This document shows positions 12,086 through 23,830 of a DNA stretch of 64,000 nucleotides, piece after piece (the first letter of the stretch is position 1; every line of letters starts with the position of its first letter). The stretch covers positions 4,838,501 through 4,902,500 of the forward strand of contig NC_059504.1 of the NCBI RefSeq assembly GCF_914767665.1, written 5' to 3'. Below the pieces are notes generated by a model. It saw only the letters and a list, made by a program, of their open reading frames with translations. It was not told where the DNA came from and did not search any database. Source of the DNA: Harmonia axyridis (taxonomy: Eukaryota > Arthropoda > Insecta > Coleoptera > Coccinellidae). The translations under genes were made by a program, and so were the position numbers.

Positions 12086-13157
12086 TTATTATATTTTAGT
12101 CGTGAAAAAGAATTTATTGGAACTTTTCAAATAGGTATGTAAGTGGTAAAAATCTAAACAGTTTTGTGTTTCAATCCCACAGTTGAGGAGCATGCAAAAA
12201 CTCCAAATCGATTTTTTTTGGAAAGGAACTCGTTCAAAAAAAGCTTGAGGTTCCCGATAAAATTCAATTTATGTAGTAGTTCAGCTTATTTCCAATCAAG
12301 TTAGAGACTATACAAAAGATTGTCCTCTTCCAAATCTCTTTCGGCCCCAGAGGACAAAGACATCATATCCGCTCTATTGTTTCAATTGGAGTTCATTTGA
12401 GACTGCCCTCGCCTCCAATCATTTATCACCCAATAAAAACCCCCAGACGAAGGCACTATGAACAACCGTATTAAATTCCTTCGGTGGAGAAGCAACGACT
12501 TCCAATAAGTAACAACTAAGAGGCTCACAAATCGATACGTAGAAATGTCGTTTCTCGTTTCATCCGCTGTTCGCCAAGAGTCCATCTCTGTTACTTTTTA
12601 AGTTATATGTGCAGGCGACGTGAACAAAGGGGACCTGTTCACATTTATCGATATGGAAAGGGGGCGGAGTCATAACCGATATCAAGGCGGAGATTATAAA
12701 CGTACCAACAAGTCACTTTTATTTATGAAGATATGGCTCCTCCCACCTGTCATAATCGCAATAGCGTTTGGTTCTCCGGTCTCTTCATCATCTTTGCGCT
12801 TGCTCGTTTCCACTTCTTTCCCCTTAATATCGTCATCCCCACCACGTTTTCATAACTCACTTACTAATATACGAACATATAACCGGGGATTCATATTTCG
12901 ACCATTCACGGAGCAGGTTCTTCGGCGCATAACTTGTGCAGGAAGTTGGAAAGAGAGAGAGCTTCTCTCCCTTCTGTGGCGAGTGAGACGGTGATACGTT
13001 ATGATGCATATTCATATTTAGTTAGTGTTTAGCCGTCGAAGGGAGTGGAGCTTGTTCAGCAGCAGTAGTGGAAGAGTGAATGTTGACTGTTGAGCGCCTT
13101 CACAAACATGGATATACGCTGCTTGTGATTGTGATTGATTTCGAGTGATAGTTTTGA
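12086..13157. other. Probable sal upstream/promoter region
   Basis: This is non-repetitive sequence upstream of the candidate sal first exon, with a less AT-rich stretch at about 12610-13100. It is a plausible promoter and 5' untranslated region because it abuts the candidate first coding exon. No TATA box or start site could be fixed. Confidence 0.35.
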
Positions 13158-13212
13158 ATGATGTGGCTCAATTTGTTGTGGTACCTTAAATACTCGGATA
13201 CTCTATTGAGAG
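13158..13212 (+). CDS. sal: sal candidate first coding exon
   Basis: Two adjacent ATGs (13158, 13161) open an 18-codon frame, MMWLNLLWYLKYSDTLLR. It is followed by one extra base and a GT at 13213 (gttaga, a weak donor). The exon ends in phase 1, which is the phase required by the acceptor at 14690; joining gives DGPKLLPGLP across the junction. Spalt proteins usually begin in a separate short exon, so an upstream exon is expected. This could be an alternative N-terminus, or a chance open frame. Transcript data would settle it. Confidence 0.35.
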
Positions 13213-14689
13213 GTTAGAAAAATTTTAACTCTTTTATATGTTGCTCATTCTAATGAGAATTTTTTTTGACCTCAAGTTTTCATTTTTCTCCACTAAGTTT
13301 TCGAAGTTTGTTTCTGATTTATATTAAGACTCCTGTCATTAAAAATCAAGAAAAGTATTCACTTCTCAAAATTTTATCTTCAACAATTTCCTTTCTATCT
13401 CGAAATTCCAAATAATTTCCTTTGAGTCACTTATTGCTTTCACATTTTGATATTATTCAAATAATTTATATGAATGCTTCATTGTTCGAACATTTGGCCC
13501 AATATTCTGTTGATCGGAGGATATCTACAGTAAATATTTAGATCCAACGGAATATGTTTTCTTCAGAAAATGTGAGAAATTTTTTACTTTTCAACTTACA
13601 CTAAATCTGCTTCAAATTACAAATCAGTCACTTATCTAGATGTAGATCCACACTGATTCGAAAATGAGGTCCTAGCAGCACTCTTTAACTCTGATCACGT
13701 GAAGGTATAGGCTACAGGTGCAACGTTAGGTAACAATTTTACGTTTCATCTCGGAAAAAGGTACACTCGAGTAGTTTGTTGTTTTTTTGGATTCACTATT
13801 ATTTTGACAAACCAAAAATAGGGTTGGGTAATAGTTATTATAATGCGTTAGTAATCCTACACCTACATTTTTTTTTGATTGATTATCGAGTTACCTATCT
13901 ACTTGCTTCTAAAAAGTTGTCTGAATTTTAATTTTATTAGAGAGGTAATTTTCTGAATGGGTTAGGTAAGGTTAGATCAGGATACAATAACAATTCAAAT
14001 AACAAATTTCATAAGTAACAATCCCATTATTTACTTCAATACTTTTTATGATCTGCTTCTGCAAAGATCTATATCGAATAACTCTTGTAAGTTTTTTTTT
14101 CAATCACACTCACAACTTTTTCTATTTTTCGTCCCTCTTCTGAAAGAGAACTACTTTTTGCTTCGTAAACTAATTGGTGACCAAATTGAAAATTCCAAAG
14201 GATTGATATCAAGACTACTCAGTGGTCAAGCACACTCGACCAATCAATCGATGAGGAAACTGTTATATCCTCTAGTAATTCCTGTTAATTGTCAATTTTC
14301 AAATACAAATTGTAAAAACAAAATTATAGCAGAAATCAATATCATATTTGAACTTTAAACACTTGGTATTTCTGAAACCCGAATCATCATACTTTGAGGT
14401 CTGGAATCTATAATTCAGAGATTGGATAGTTTGGTGAAAATGATTGTATCATCGTAGTGAATCTTGAACACCCTGTATCGTTTTTCAACATCAATAATTT
14501 ATCTTCATATTCTAAATGCCTTATAATGAAGCAATTATTTAATGTCGAAAATATGGAACGCCTAAAAAGTATCCTCATGTATACCTATGTTAGTTACCCA
14601 TATCGAAAATATTGAAACTATATCGGAAAAATCACAAAACTACCAATAACTATTTCAATCTTTACTTATACCAATTTTTTCTCTTATAG
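13213..14689 (+). other. sal intron 1 (if the candidate exon is real)
   Basis: AT-rich sequence ending in a pyrimidine-rich tract and the tatag acceptor before 14690. No terminal-repeat element was found in it. It may equally contain a further first exon that I did not recognise. Confidence 0.4.
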
Positions 14690-17535
14690 ACGGACCGAAA
14701 CTACTGCCAGGCCTACCAAACGTACTAATGTGTCAACGATGCCAGGAACAGTTCACAGATATCCAGGAATACCTAACGCACAAAGAAGAATGCGACAGAA
14801 AAGCAGTCAAACACGATGATCCCGCCCATTCAGATCCTGAAGACATGGTGGTGTCAGAAGATGACGAAGAAGAAGAAGAAAACGGTGGGAAGAAGTTGGA
14901 CAGGATGCGAAGGCACAGACAAGACGCTGCCAACAATAACAGCGTGGAGGAAAATTCTCCATCTCCCCCTGAAGAAAACTCCCCTCCTATAGGGTTTCCT
15001 TTTGCTCCTGCTGTAGCAGGACACGTTACTCTCGAGGCTCTCCAAAATACCAAAGTTGCCGTGGCGCAGTTCGCTGCAACTGCCATGGCTAACAATCCAG
15101 ACAACGAGGCTGCCATGCAAGAGTTAGCAGTTTTGCAATCTACTCTATTCACTTTGCAACACCAACAGGTCCTACAGCTACAACTGATCAACCAGCTACA
15201 AAGCCAACTACAAATCGATAGGCCGAAAACGGTTGACAGTCCCGAATCGTCACCTCCAAGTGAGCATGAAGTTGTCAAAAGTGAACCTCCCCCATCTCCT
15301 CAGGAAATGGAGAAGTCGAGAGAACCTACACCGGCACCGGTAGAACAGCCGCCAGTCTCTCAACCTCTTCAGCCATCCAGTATGATGTGTGAGAAGATGA
15401 CGGAGGCTATTGCCAATCAGCCTCTTCCGCCACAGATTCAACCTCCAATGTGTTCGATCTCGTCATCACTGGCATCTTCGATTATCACGCATAACACCGA
15501 AGCGCCGCTTGATGAGCCTAACACCCTGGAGATGTTACAGAAGAGAGCACAAGAAGTGTTGGACAACGCCAGTCAGGGACTTTTAGCCACGAACTTGGCT
15601 GACGAACTCGCATTTAGAAAGAGCAAAGGGTCGTTGTCCCCGTATGACTCCAAAGGTAGAAACGAGCCGTTTTTCAAACATAGGTGTAGATATTGTGGTA
15701 AGGTGTTCGGTTCCGATTCTGCTCTTCAAATACATATCCGCTCCCACACGGGAGAAAGACCATATAAGTGCAATGTTTGCGGTAGTCGATTCACCACGAA
15801 AGGCAACCTCAAAGTTCATTTCCAAAGACACAGTGCCAAGTTTCCGCATATCAAGATGAACCCTAATCCGGTTCCAGAACATTTGGACAAATATCATCCA
15901 CCCCTATTAGCACAGCTGGGTCAACAGTCAGCGTTATCACCAGGAGGGCCAACTCATCCACCTCACATGGGTTTTCCACCAGCACATCCTTTTCCTCCCA
16001 GTTCCCTGCCTCTATACAGGCCTCCTATCCCTCCACCAGAGATGATAAGCGCCAGTAGGCTTCTACCATCACCTCAAAGACCTCAGGATCCACACAGACT
16101 ATTTCCTCCTCATCCGTTGTTCTTGAAGAGGGAAGAGCAAGAAGCTCCAGAAAATCTTTCCAAGCCACCAAGATCTCCATCACCTCCTAGGAATTTATCC
16201 AACCCAGAACCTCAAAGTTCAAAAAAAGAAGAAGTGGATCACCACAACGATAGCGAAATGTCCGAATTTACGCCAAAAAAAGAAACGAACGAAGCCGAGA
16301 ATGATACCGAACAGCAAGACGTCAGATTCTCCTCACCAGGTGCTTACGACGATTGCAGTTCGGACAGCGACAACGAGGATATGAACGAACGAAGAAGTCC
16401 ATCGGGTGAAGAAAACCATGGTAACATGCAAGATGAACCGGAAAACCTATCTCATAGAGCTGGAAATAGCATGTCTGTTCCTTTGAGTATAAGCACGGGT
16501 CATAGGTTACCCGCCAATTTTTCTTTTGGTCAAGGGAATTCACCTCCGAGTAGTACCTCGTCAGGTAGTTTAGGTCATTTTCCAACAACACCAATGGCTG
16601 ACATCACCAAAGACCCGGCAATCTACACCAACTTATTACCTAGGCCAGGTAGTAACGATAACTCTTGGGAAAGCTTGATTGAAGTCACGAAAACTTCGGA
16701 AACTAGCAAACTGCAACAATTGGTGGACAACATTGAGCATAAACTATCAGATCCGAACCAATGTGTAATATGCCACAGGGTGTTGTCTTGTAAGAGCGCA
16801 TTGCAGATGCATTACAGAACGCATACAGGTGAACGACCTTTCAGATGTAAAATCTGCGGAAGGGCCTTCACCACCAAAGGAAATCTTAAAACGCACATGG
16901 GAGTACACAGAGCCAAGCCGCCGATGAGAGTGCTGCACCAATGTCCAGTATGCCACAAAAAGTACACAAACGCTTTAGTCTTACAACAACATATCCGCTT
17001 ACATACAGGAGAGCCAACCGATCTCACACCAGAGCAGATCCAAGCTGCTGAAGTCAAGGATTTCCCTTCGCCGGGTTCTTTTCCTAGTCTACCGAACTCT
17101 ATGAACCCCTTCCTGAGTCAGGGCTTCAACGTTCCAGGGTTGTCTCCACTTGGTCCTGGACATATGCCGCTTAATATGAAATACGATATGAAGCAAGAGA
17201 AAGAGGGAAGATCTGAACATGAGAGCATGGATGATGATGATTATGACGACGATGATATAAGCAACTTCGACCAGAACATGAGTCAGTTCTCGTCACCACC
17301 TCCTAGTGACCTACAACAAGGCCAAAATGTACCTACCAGTAATGCTATGGCGTCGAATCTATCGACGAGTGGTCTCAGCTGTTCTGCTGAGGATTTGTGT
17401 TCGAACAGGACTACCAACTCCACACCTATGCAGAATGGGGAAAAATCTCCTATGCAATCTGGAGTACCAAGTCCTGGAAGCGCTGATGTTAGAGAGTCTC
17501 CAAACCATCAAGCTCCAATAATTCCCGTCCACCAG
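14690..17535 (+). CDS. sal: sal exon with fingers 1-6
   Basis: The acceptor is ctcttatag before 14690 and the donor gtgaga follows 17535. It enters in phase 1 and leaves in phase 0. The first in-frame ATG is 14728, but the frame is open upstream to the acceptor (GPKLLPGLPNVL), so translation probably starts in an earlier exon. It carries the single finger, the first pair and the central triplet. Confidence 0.93.
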
Positions 17536-20500
17536 GTGAGATATTTACTTACTACATCCATTTCAATTTTAAATGCCCTCAAGGCACGATAATATGAAGG
17601 TTACTTATGCCATAAATTTGTCTTCAGATTCAAAGGCCGCCTTCTTCGCAGCCAGCTCCAAGTCCGACGCCTTCAGACTGCAACTCGTTAGGGGCTCTAG
17701 ATCTCACGCCACGTACAAACCAACCCTTACTGACAAGTCCTGGACCAAGTCCAGGTCCGGCTCCTTCGATCTTCTCAGCGTTTGGGTTGCTTCCACCAGG
17801 TCAGAACAGTAGTCCGTTGATGTCATCGGCCTTGTCCTCGTTGACGTCTTCGGTTCTTACCTCGACTGCCTTTAGCCCTCTCAGGCTTGCTGTGGGACCT
17901 CCAGGTAAATAATAATAATAATATCACTTTTATTTGAAGAAAAACTCTAAGCACTACCTCTGGCAATCATTGGAGTCATTCCAACCAATTGTCTTCGATC
18001 AATGAAATATACTTACCGTTCTTGTAGGTTAGACTTCTTGATGTAAAGTTAATTGAGGAGATAATTGTCAATTCCTTTTTCTTTAAATAATACGAAATTG
18101 ATTTCTTTTTTAGGACGAGGAAACACCACCTGTAACTTGTGCTTCAAGACTTTTGCTTGCAATTCAGCACTGGAGATCCATTACAGAAGTCACACTAAAG
18201 AGCGTCCATTCAAATGTTCCGTCTGTGATAGAGGCTTCTCAACGAAGGTAAGTCGAAGATCAAATTTCGATTCAATATTTTCATTTTGAAAGCTATGAGA
18301 AAGCTCTATTGCTTTGTATGTCAGATACCTTCACATTTATCGAATAAGAGCTCCCAAATAATGGACCAATATCGATTAAAACAATCCTCGGATCAAAAAA
18401 CCCTCATTCTGGTTGTCAGCTGGGATGAGAATTATGAGTCTGTGGTATCGGACGCGTATAAACTGTAGACCTATTAGTGAAGGCCGCCTTCGATAAACCA
18501 ACGTCGAAAATATTCAAATATTGTTCCGGTGAATTTATGAACTAATGCATCAACAGGATACTTTGTTTATCGTTTCGAAAAGGGAAAGAAAAGATAAAAG
18601 CGGGATTCTCAATCAAAAATAGACCACTTAGACATCGGTATAAGTTATTGCTGGCCAGGTGCCAATGTGTTTAATCTGCTATACAGCGACAAGTCTATTG
18701 TGTCTGAAAATAGCTGGCTCATTTCTGAATTCAATCATCTCAGTTCTGTTGTCTCGTGAATGCTTAATGACATAGAGCTTAGGCATCTGAACTTTTCTTT
18801 CGACGCCCGGTTCGTTCGATGCCAATGTGTACAATCGAACTAACTAAATACATTTGGAGCTGATGTGGCTAAAAATACGGGACCGACGACGGTGTCATCT
18901 CAGAATGTTCAACTTTGTTTCTGTCTTCGGAACGTGATTAGGATGAAACTGTTTGACACCCTTGGATAATCCTTCGATCAGTAATCTATAACTGCCTCTA
19001 CTACATACCTCTGAGTCAAAAAGGAGAATTTTAGTTTTGATAGGTTATATTCAATTTTATGTCTTCGGAAATATACTGAGTTTTTCTATCTATGGCAAAG
19101 AATCTTAAAATTGCAATTTAGTGATGGAAAGACGTTAATGCAAGTAATCATTTTCACTGTGAATCTTAGCCCTAACAATTTTGGAGTCAATATTTTCGAA
19201 CATTTTTCACTTTCAGTTTGTTTGTTGTTCACTTTTAGCTTCTGCTCTTTTTAATTGATATAAACTATTCAAAGCAACCTTCTGATGCGATATTCTGCTT
19301 CTTGCACATTTTTTATATTGATAACTTCGCCGGACAAAAAATTCCCATTTCTAGGAACAAAAAAATGTATCGAGAGTTTAATTTGTGGAATGATTTCCAT
19401 ATAAAGCTCAAAAATTTAACATGAACTTTGTAAATTATGATATAGGTACAATGCGTCCCATTTATTATCTATCTAGTACATAACTAATGGTTTAGTAGGT
19501 AATATCACGTCTTTCTCAAAGTTAAAACTTAATTTCAAATGCTGAATCGATTGAGGAAGGTTTTCAAGACCTAGTCAGGAAAAAGAACAGTATCTGAAGT
19601 ATCAAAATTCTGTTCAATTAGAGCTTTTCTCAAGTAGTTTCTTTTTTCAAATTCAGCTTATAAGATTTTTTTATCAGTTTCAGTGAACTTGTATTCTTGA
19701 AAACGATTAATGCTATTAATAGAAACGTTTTTTCATTGATATTTATATTTAGACCAAATATTCATGAAAACTAAACGATGCTTATGAAAACAATACAATA
19801 GTCGAATAATTTTTATTATAATTCATAGTCAATAGTCTAATGAAAACATAATTAATCTAAAAAAAATTCTGCAATTTTCGTTCGGTTGGTCTTCAGGTAA
19901 GACCTATATGCGATGGCCACCTTTAGCGATCGGACAATGCTAGCTGAATTTGAAAACGAGGAAACAAATAATATTCGAGCCTACAACCTCTATGATTACT
20001 AAACGTGTATATTTCAGGAACCCTGCATGTGCAGGCAGGGGCGTATCCAGGATGAAGGAGAAGGGGCAGAAACTAAACGAAAATCTGCCCATCACAAGTC
20101 CATACATCCCTCAGTTTTTCCGCTACCCATGACACCTGGATACGCCTCAAACTGGATACACATGGCGGTAAGACCGCCAAATATCAATTCCAACATCAAG
20201 GATAATTTCTCTCTTTCCACAGGGAAACATGAAACAGCACATGCTCACCCACAAGATCCGAGACATGCCCCAACACATGTTCGACAACAAGCCGCAGAGC
20301 GTCAAAGAGGATTCCATGCCTTCTTCACCTCAGATTATGAGAGAAGTGCCGCCTCCTCTGCCACCCCCGGTGAAGCAAGAACAACAGATTCCCACGTCTG
20401 AACATATCGAGCAACCGCAGCAACAGCAACAACCTCCAGTCAAAAGGGAGCCTCCAGAATCTGAGCTACCACTCCCCAAGAGACCTCCAAGTGAGTAGGA

Positions 20501-22963
20501 ACGGTTTTTGGAATTCAACGCGCTGGTTGATCATTCAAGAAAATGGAACTTTTTCAATTTCAATTAACGAGAGTTAAAAGAATATTCAATTATTTGAAAT
20601 TTTGCTCTTCCTTAAGATGTTACCATTTCAATTTATGTGTTGACAATTATTTGTAACAAGTTTGACACGGTTTAAACGATTCATTATATCGAAGGGATAG
20701 TCAAGAGATCAGCGAATCCATATTATATAAATTCGGCGAGCAGAGCGAGTCTATATTATATAAACACGCTTGTCGAAAAAATGAATTTGAGTGTTAAAGA
20801 TGACGAAGAACAGTTTGTTTCCATTTCTAAGATTATGAGCCAGTCTGCCGTTACCTCGAGATCATGTACATAAAGAAGAGGGCGATTTTTAACAATATCG
20901 TCATCGCTTGCACTAACTTTGCTAAAGGTTGAGGGTTCATGTGTGCCTTGTGTGTTTTCGCAGGCTTGCAGTCTAACAAGCATTTATGCCACGTGTGCAA
21001 TAAGAACTTCAGCTCCAGTTCGGCGTTGCAGATACACATGAGAACGCACACAGGAGATAAACCCTTCAGATGTACCGTCTGCCAGAAGGCCTTCACCACC
21101 AAGGGGAACCTGAAGGTAAGAGATCAGTAGGGCTTGACGCTTCACTAATGCAACTAACTAAGCTGTCAACAACCAGTTCAAATGAGATTTTTCTTCAATA
21201 ACTTGGCCCATTTTGCTATCAGCTTTGAATCAATCGACTTCATTAAATAAGAATTAGATTATAACATTAAATTTTGATACCAAGATGCTGAATTCAATGT
21301 TGAGAATATTGCTTATGGCTCGCTTGTCTTCAGGTTCACATGGGTACCCATATGTGGAGCAACGGTGCGTCAAGACGAGGTCGTCGCATGTCGCTAGACC
21401 TTCCGCCCATTCCCATGACGCCAAAGGATTCCGAATTTCTACAACGGAGGCCAGATCTTTTTTATCCGTATCTGCCGGCCCCCTTCCTTAACGGTATGCA
21501 GAAGGTAAGTTTGGATTTCTACATTTTTGAGATTATACCTCTCCCCAGATCAAATGCACTCCTAAAGGGTGTTTTTTTTTAGAGCTATAGAACTTTAAAT
21601 TGCAATAAATAACGATGGATTATTCGATTGACATGAATTTGAATTATCCGCAAGATAATCTTGAGGCATTACATTTTAAATATGATTTTTGGCATATGAC
21701 CGCCACGGCTGGCTCGGATATAGTCCATTCTGAACGTCCAATTTTCGATGACTTTTTCCAACATTTGTGGCCGTATATCGGCAATAACACGGCGAATGTT
21801 GTCTTCCAAATGGTCAAGGGTTTGTGGCATATCCGCATAGACCAATGACTTTACATAGCCCCACAGAAAGTAGTCTAGAGGTGTTAAATCACAAGATCTT
21901 GGAGGCCAATTCACAGGCCCAAAACGTGAAATTAGGCGGTCACCAAACGTGTCTTTCAATAAATCGATTGTGACACGAGCTGTGTGACATTTTGCGCCGT
22001 CTTGTTGGAACCACAGCTCCTAGACATCATGGTTGCTCAATTCAGGAATGAAAAAGTTAGTAATCATGGCTCTATACCGATCACCATTGACTGTAACGTT
22101 CTGGCCATCATCGTTTTTGAAGAAGTACGGACCAATGATTCCACCAGCCCATAAAGCGCACCAAACAGTCAGTTTTTCTGGATGTAACGGTGTTTCAACA
22201 TACGATTGAGGATTAGCTTCACTTAAAATGTGGCAGTTTTGTTTGTTGACGTAGCCATTCAACCAGAAGTGCGCTTCATCGCCAAACAAATTAAAATGGA
22301 CGTAGTGCGCGATACGTATTCCGCACAGAACCATTATTTTCTAAATAAAATTGCACAATTTGCAAGCGTTGTTCAGGCGTGAGTCTATTCATGATGAATT
22401 GCCAAACCAAACTGAGAATAACTCACTTGACAGCTGTTAAATCGGTCGCCATCTTGAACAGTAATGCCAACTTAAAGTTATATATCTCGAAAAAGAACAC
22501 CCGTTACTAAACCCAGTTTAACTTCAGATATACCCTTCCAAAAAGTAGCTCATCTTATAACTAGATGCTTCTTCAAAGTATATAACAAATCTAGGTCACA
22601 ATTATAATACCCTAGCACAATTTTTTAACAATAAAACCTTTAAAATCACCCTTTATTCCAACCGATTACAAAAAATTAAACCACGCTCTTGTCTTCCAGC
22701 TGAACGAGATGTCAGTGGTCCAAAACAACCAGAACGGACTGAACTTAGCCGCCAAATACGGAAACCTCCTGAACTTCGGCTATCCACCACCAGAGCCCCT
22801 CAGATCTCAGAGCGGTTCCCCGGAAAGGGGCTCTGAAAGACCGCCAAGCCGCGAGGGCCCGGAGTCCCGGAGCCTGTGGGACCTGCACTTCGAACGGAAG
22901 GCAGCTGCCGACAACTCCAGAGAAGATCTCCTCCCGGCAACAAGAGAAGGCCTGGCAGCGTAG
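14690..22963 (+). CDS. sal: Spalt (sal/salm) C2H2 zinc-finger transcription factor, gene span
   Basis: The exons are 14690-17535, 17628-17904, 18114-18247, 20223-20490, 20964-21115, 21334-21504 and 22700-22963. All junctions are GT-AG with matching phases. With the candidate first exon the product is 1388 aa. Finger order is diagnostic of the spalt family: a single finger (MCQRCQEQF, 14728), a pair (CRYCGKVF to TTKGNLKVH, 15684-15835), a triplet (CVICHRVL, CKICGRAF and CPVCHKKY, 16763-17013), a pair split over exons 3 and 4 (CNLCFKTF, CSVCDRGF), and a pair over exons 5 and 6 (CHVCNKNF, CTVCQKAF). A helical Gln/Leu-rich stretch follows the first finger (about 15090-15220), where spalt proteins self-associate. 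Family knowledge: nuclear regulators, usually repressors, binding AT-rich DNA, with roles in insect wing, trachea, eye and oenocyte development. Acidic and Pro-rich linkers separate the finger groups. A mariner sits in the last intron. Whether this is the major or the related paralogue cannot be told here. Confidence 0.95.
17628..17904 (+). CDS. sal: sal exon, Pro/Ser-rich linker
   Basis: Starts after tcttcag as IQRPPSSQPAPSPTPSD and ends in phase 1 at a gtaaat donor (FSPLRLAVGPPG). It has no fingers. The preceding intron is only 92 bases. Confidence 0.9.
18114..18247 (+). CDS. sal: sal exon, fingers 7 and most of 8
   Basis: The acceptor is ttttttag and the donor is gtaagt. It encodes NTTCNLCFKTFACNSALEIH and CSVCDRGFSTK. 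The second finger is completed by the next exon. Confidence 0.93.
18248..20222 (+). other. sal intron with a small inverted-repeat remnant
   Basis: A 1975-base intron. Near its 3' end a 12-base inverted repeat (ggcgtatccagg at 20040, its complement at 20135) looks like a MITE remnant. No other feature was recognised. Confidence 0.6.
20223..20490 (+). CDS. sal: sal exon, finger 8 end and linker
   Basis: Starts GNMKQHMLTHKIRDM, completing the split finger. A Pro/Gln-rich linker follows, ending in phase 1 at a gtgagt donor (LPLPKRPP). Confidence 0.92.
20964..21115 (+). CDS. sal: sal exon, fingers 9 and most of 10
   Basis: Acceptor ttttcgcag, donor gtaaga. It encodes KHLCHVCNKNFSSSSALQIH and CTVCQKAFTTKGNLK. 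The last His residues lie in the next exon. Confidence 0.93.
21334..21504 (+). CDS. sal: sal exon, finger 10 end and basic tail
   Basis: Starts VHMGTHMWSNGASRRGRRMS, giving the final HxxxH of the last finger and a basic stretch that may aid nuclear import. It ends GMQK before gtaagt. Confidence 0.92.
21565..22504 (-). mobile_element. Mariner-related family M1, copy 3, in the last sal intron
   Basis: The element is antisense to sal and flanked by TA. Its ends are gggtgtttttttttagagct on the left and the related cgggtgttctttttcgagat complement on the right. The frame starts MNRLTPEQRLQIVQFYLENN, continues RNTYRALRPF, then jumps to GDEAHFWLNGYVNKQN. The rest of the helix-turn-helix region is deleted. 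The catalytic Asp of the SDEAHF, QDGATCH and SCDLTPLDYF motifs can be placed; by my count 36 residues separate the second and third Asp. Stops and frameshifts make it inactive. Confidence 0.9.
22700..22963 (+). CDS. sal: sal terminal coding exon
   Basis: The acceptor is gtcttccag. It begins LNEMSVVQNNQNGLNLAAKY and ends TREGLAA before TAG. It is clearly GC-richer than the flanks, as expected for a conserved coding exon. Confidence 0.92.
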   Translation: MNEMSVVQNNQNGLNLAAKYGNLLNFGYPPPEPLRSQSGSPERGSERPPSREGPESRSLWDLHFERKAAADNSREDLLPATREGLAA

Positions 22964-23830
22964 ACCACACCAGCCGTTCCTAAATTAACTAGTCTTCAAA
23001 TGGATTTGGGGCAATGATTACTGTGATATATCAATCAGCAACACTGTGTGACAACTAGCTTTTAAGTTTTCCGCATGGGGGGACTCCAACGGAGAGAGAA
23101 TATATCATCGTTTAGTTCGACCCACAAGAATATCAGATATTTTTTTTTGTCAAAGTTTCCAACCATGCGTGAAGCATCCTCTGTTTTGTGTCCACCATAG
23201 TGTGCTGTTCTTAATACTAGAGTTACTCTTAGGCCTATACTTTGTATTATACTGAAATAGCTAAATGTAAAATGTACATTAGATTCGTAACAAAAATCGT
23301 TCGCTGTGTTAAGAAGTGCATGAAGGGCGCCAGTATTTAGCTTTACACCTTGTATATAAAAGAAAAATTCGCAGGATATCTGATGCACTGTACTATTATC
23401 AAAAGTTAAATGTTGTCTATGTGAAAAAATGGACATTTATCAAGGACATGCGGTTATAGTTTGTAAATATCACAATGTATATGAGACTGTTTAATATTAA
23501 TTGATGTATGCTTGACAACTACCCTTTTTTCCCAAGTACAAACCCTCACTTTTTTCCACGACCTCATATTCTGCTTGATGCCTCAATTTCCCTCATTCAC
23601 TACCCTAAAAAGATTCAACTCGAAACTTAACCATGGCATCGAGCAGAACATGTTCAATAGGAAAAAATAACGAATTGTGTAAATGTAAGTAAATCTGAGA
23701 TGTTTTTATTTAAGAATGAATGTACAAATATTTGTAACTGGTAAGTTGAATTATCTATATGTATTTATAAACTCGTAAATGCCAGTTAAACTCTGTTTAA
23801 TTATAAAATAAATATTTATCACAGATACTT
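22964..23830 (+). other. sal 3' untranslated region
   Basis: Non-coding sequence from the stop to just beyond an AATAAA at 23807-23812. The end point is inferred from that signal. Confidence 0.55.
23807..23812 (+). promoter_or_regulatory. Candidate sal polyadenylation signal
   Basis: A canonical AATAAA lies about 845 bases after the sal stop codon, in an AT-rich tract. A cleavage site is expected within about 30 bases. Confidence 0.5.

Noticed and set aside
12620..12994. 124-codon plus-strand ORF upstream of sal
   Set aside because: Ser/Pro/Arg-rich frame in a GC-richer likely promoter/UTR zone; no domain, and it does not join the sal exons in a supported way.
14733..15278. Long minus-strand ORF (181 codons) over the sal exon
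   Set aside because: It is the antisense of the acidic and Gln-rich sal coding sequence; low-complexity Ser/Cys composition and no splice or domain support.
20027..20401. Plus-strand ORF crossing a sal acceptor
   Set aside because: It reads intron plus exon in the wrong frame; the exon at 20223 joins the previous exon in another frame and completes a zinc finger.
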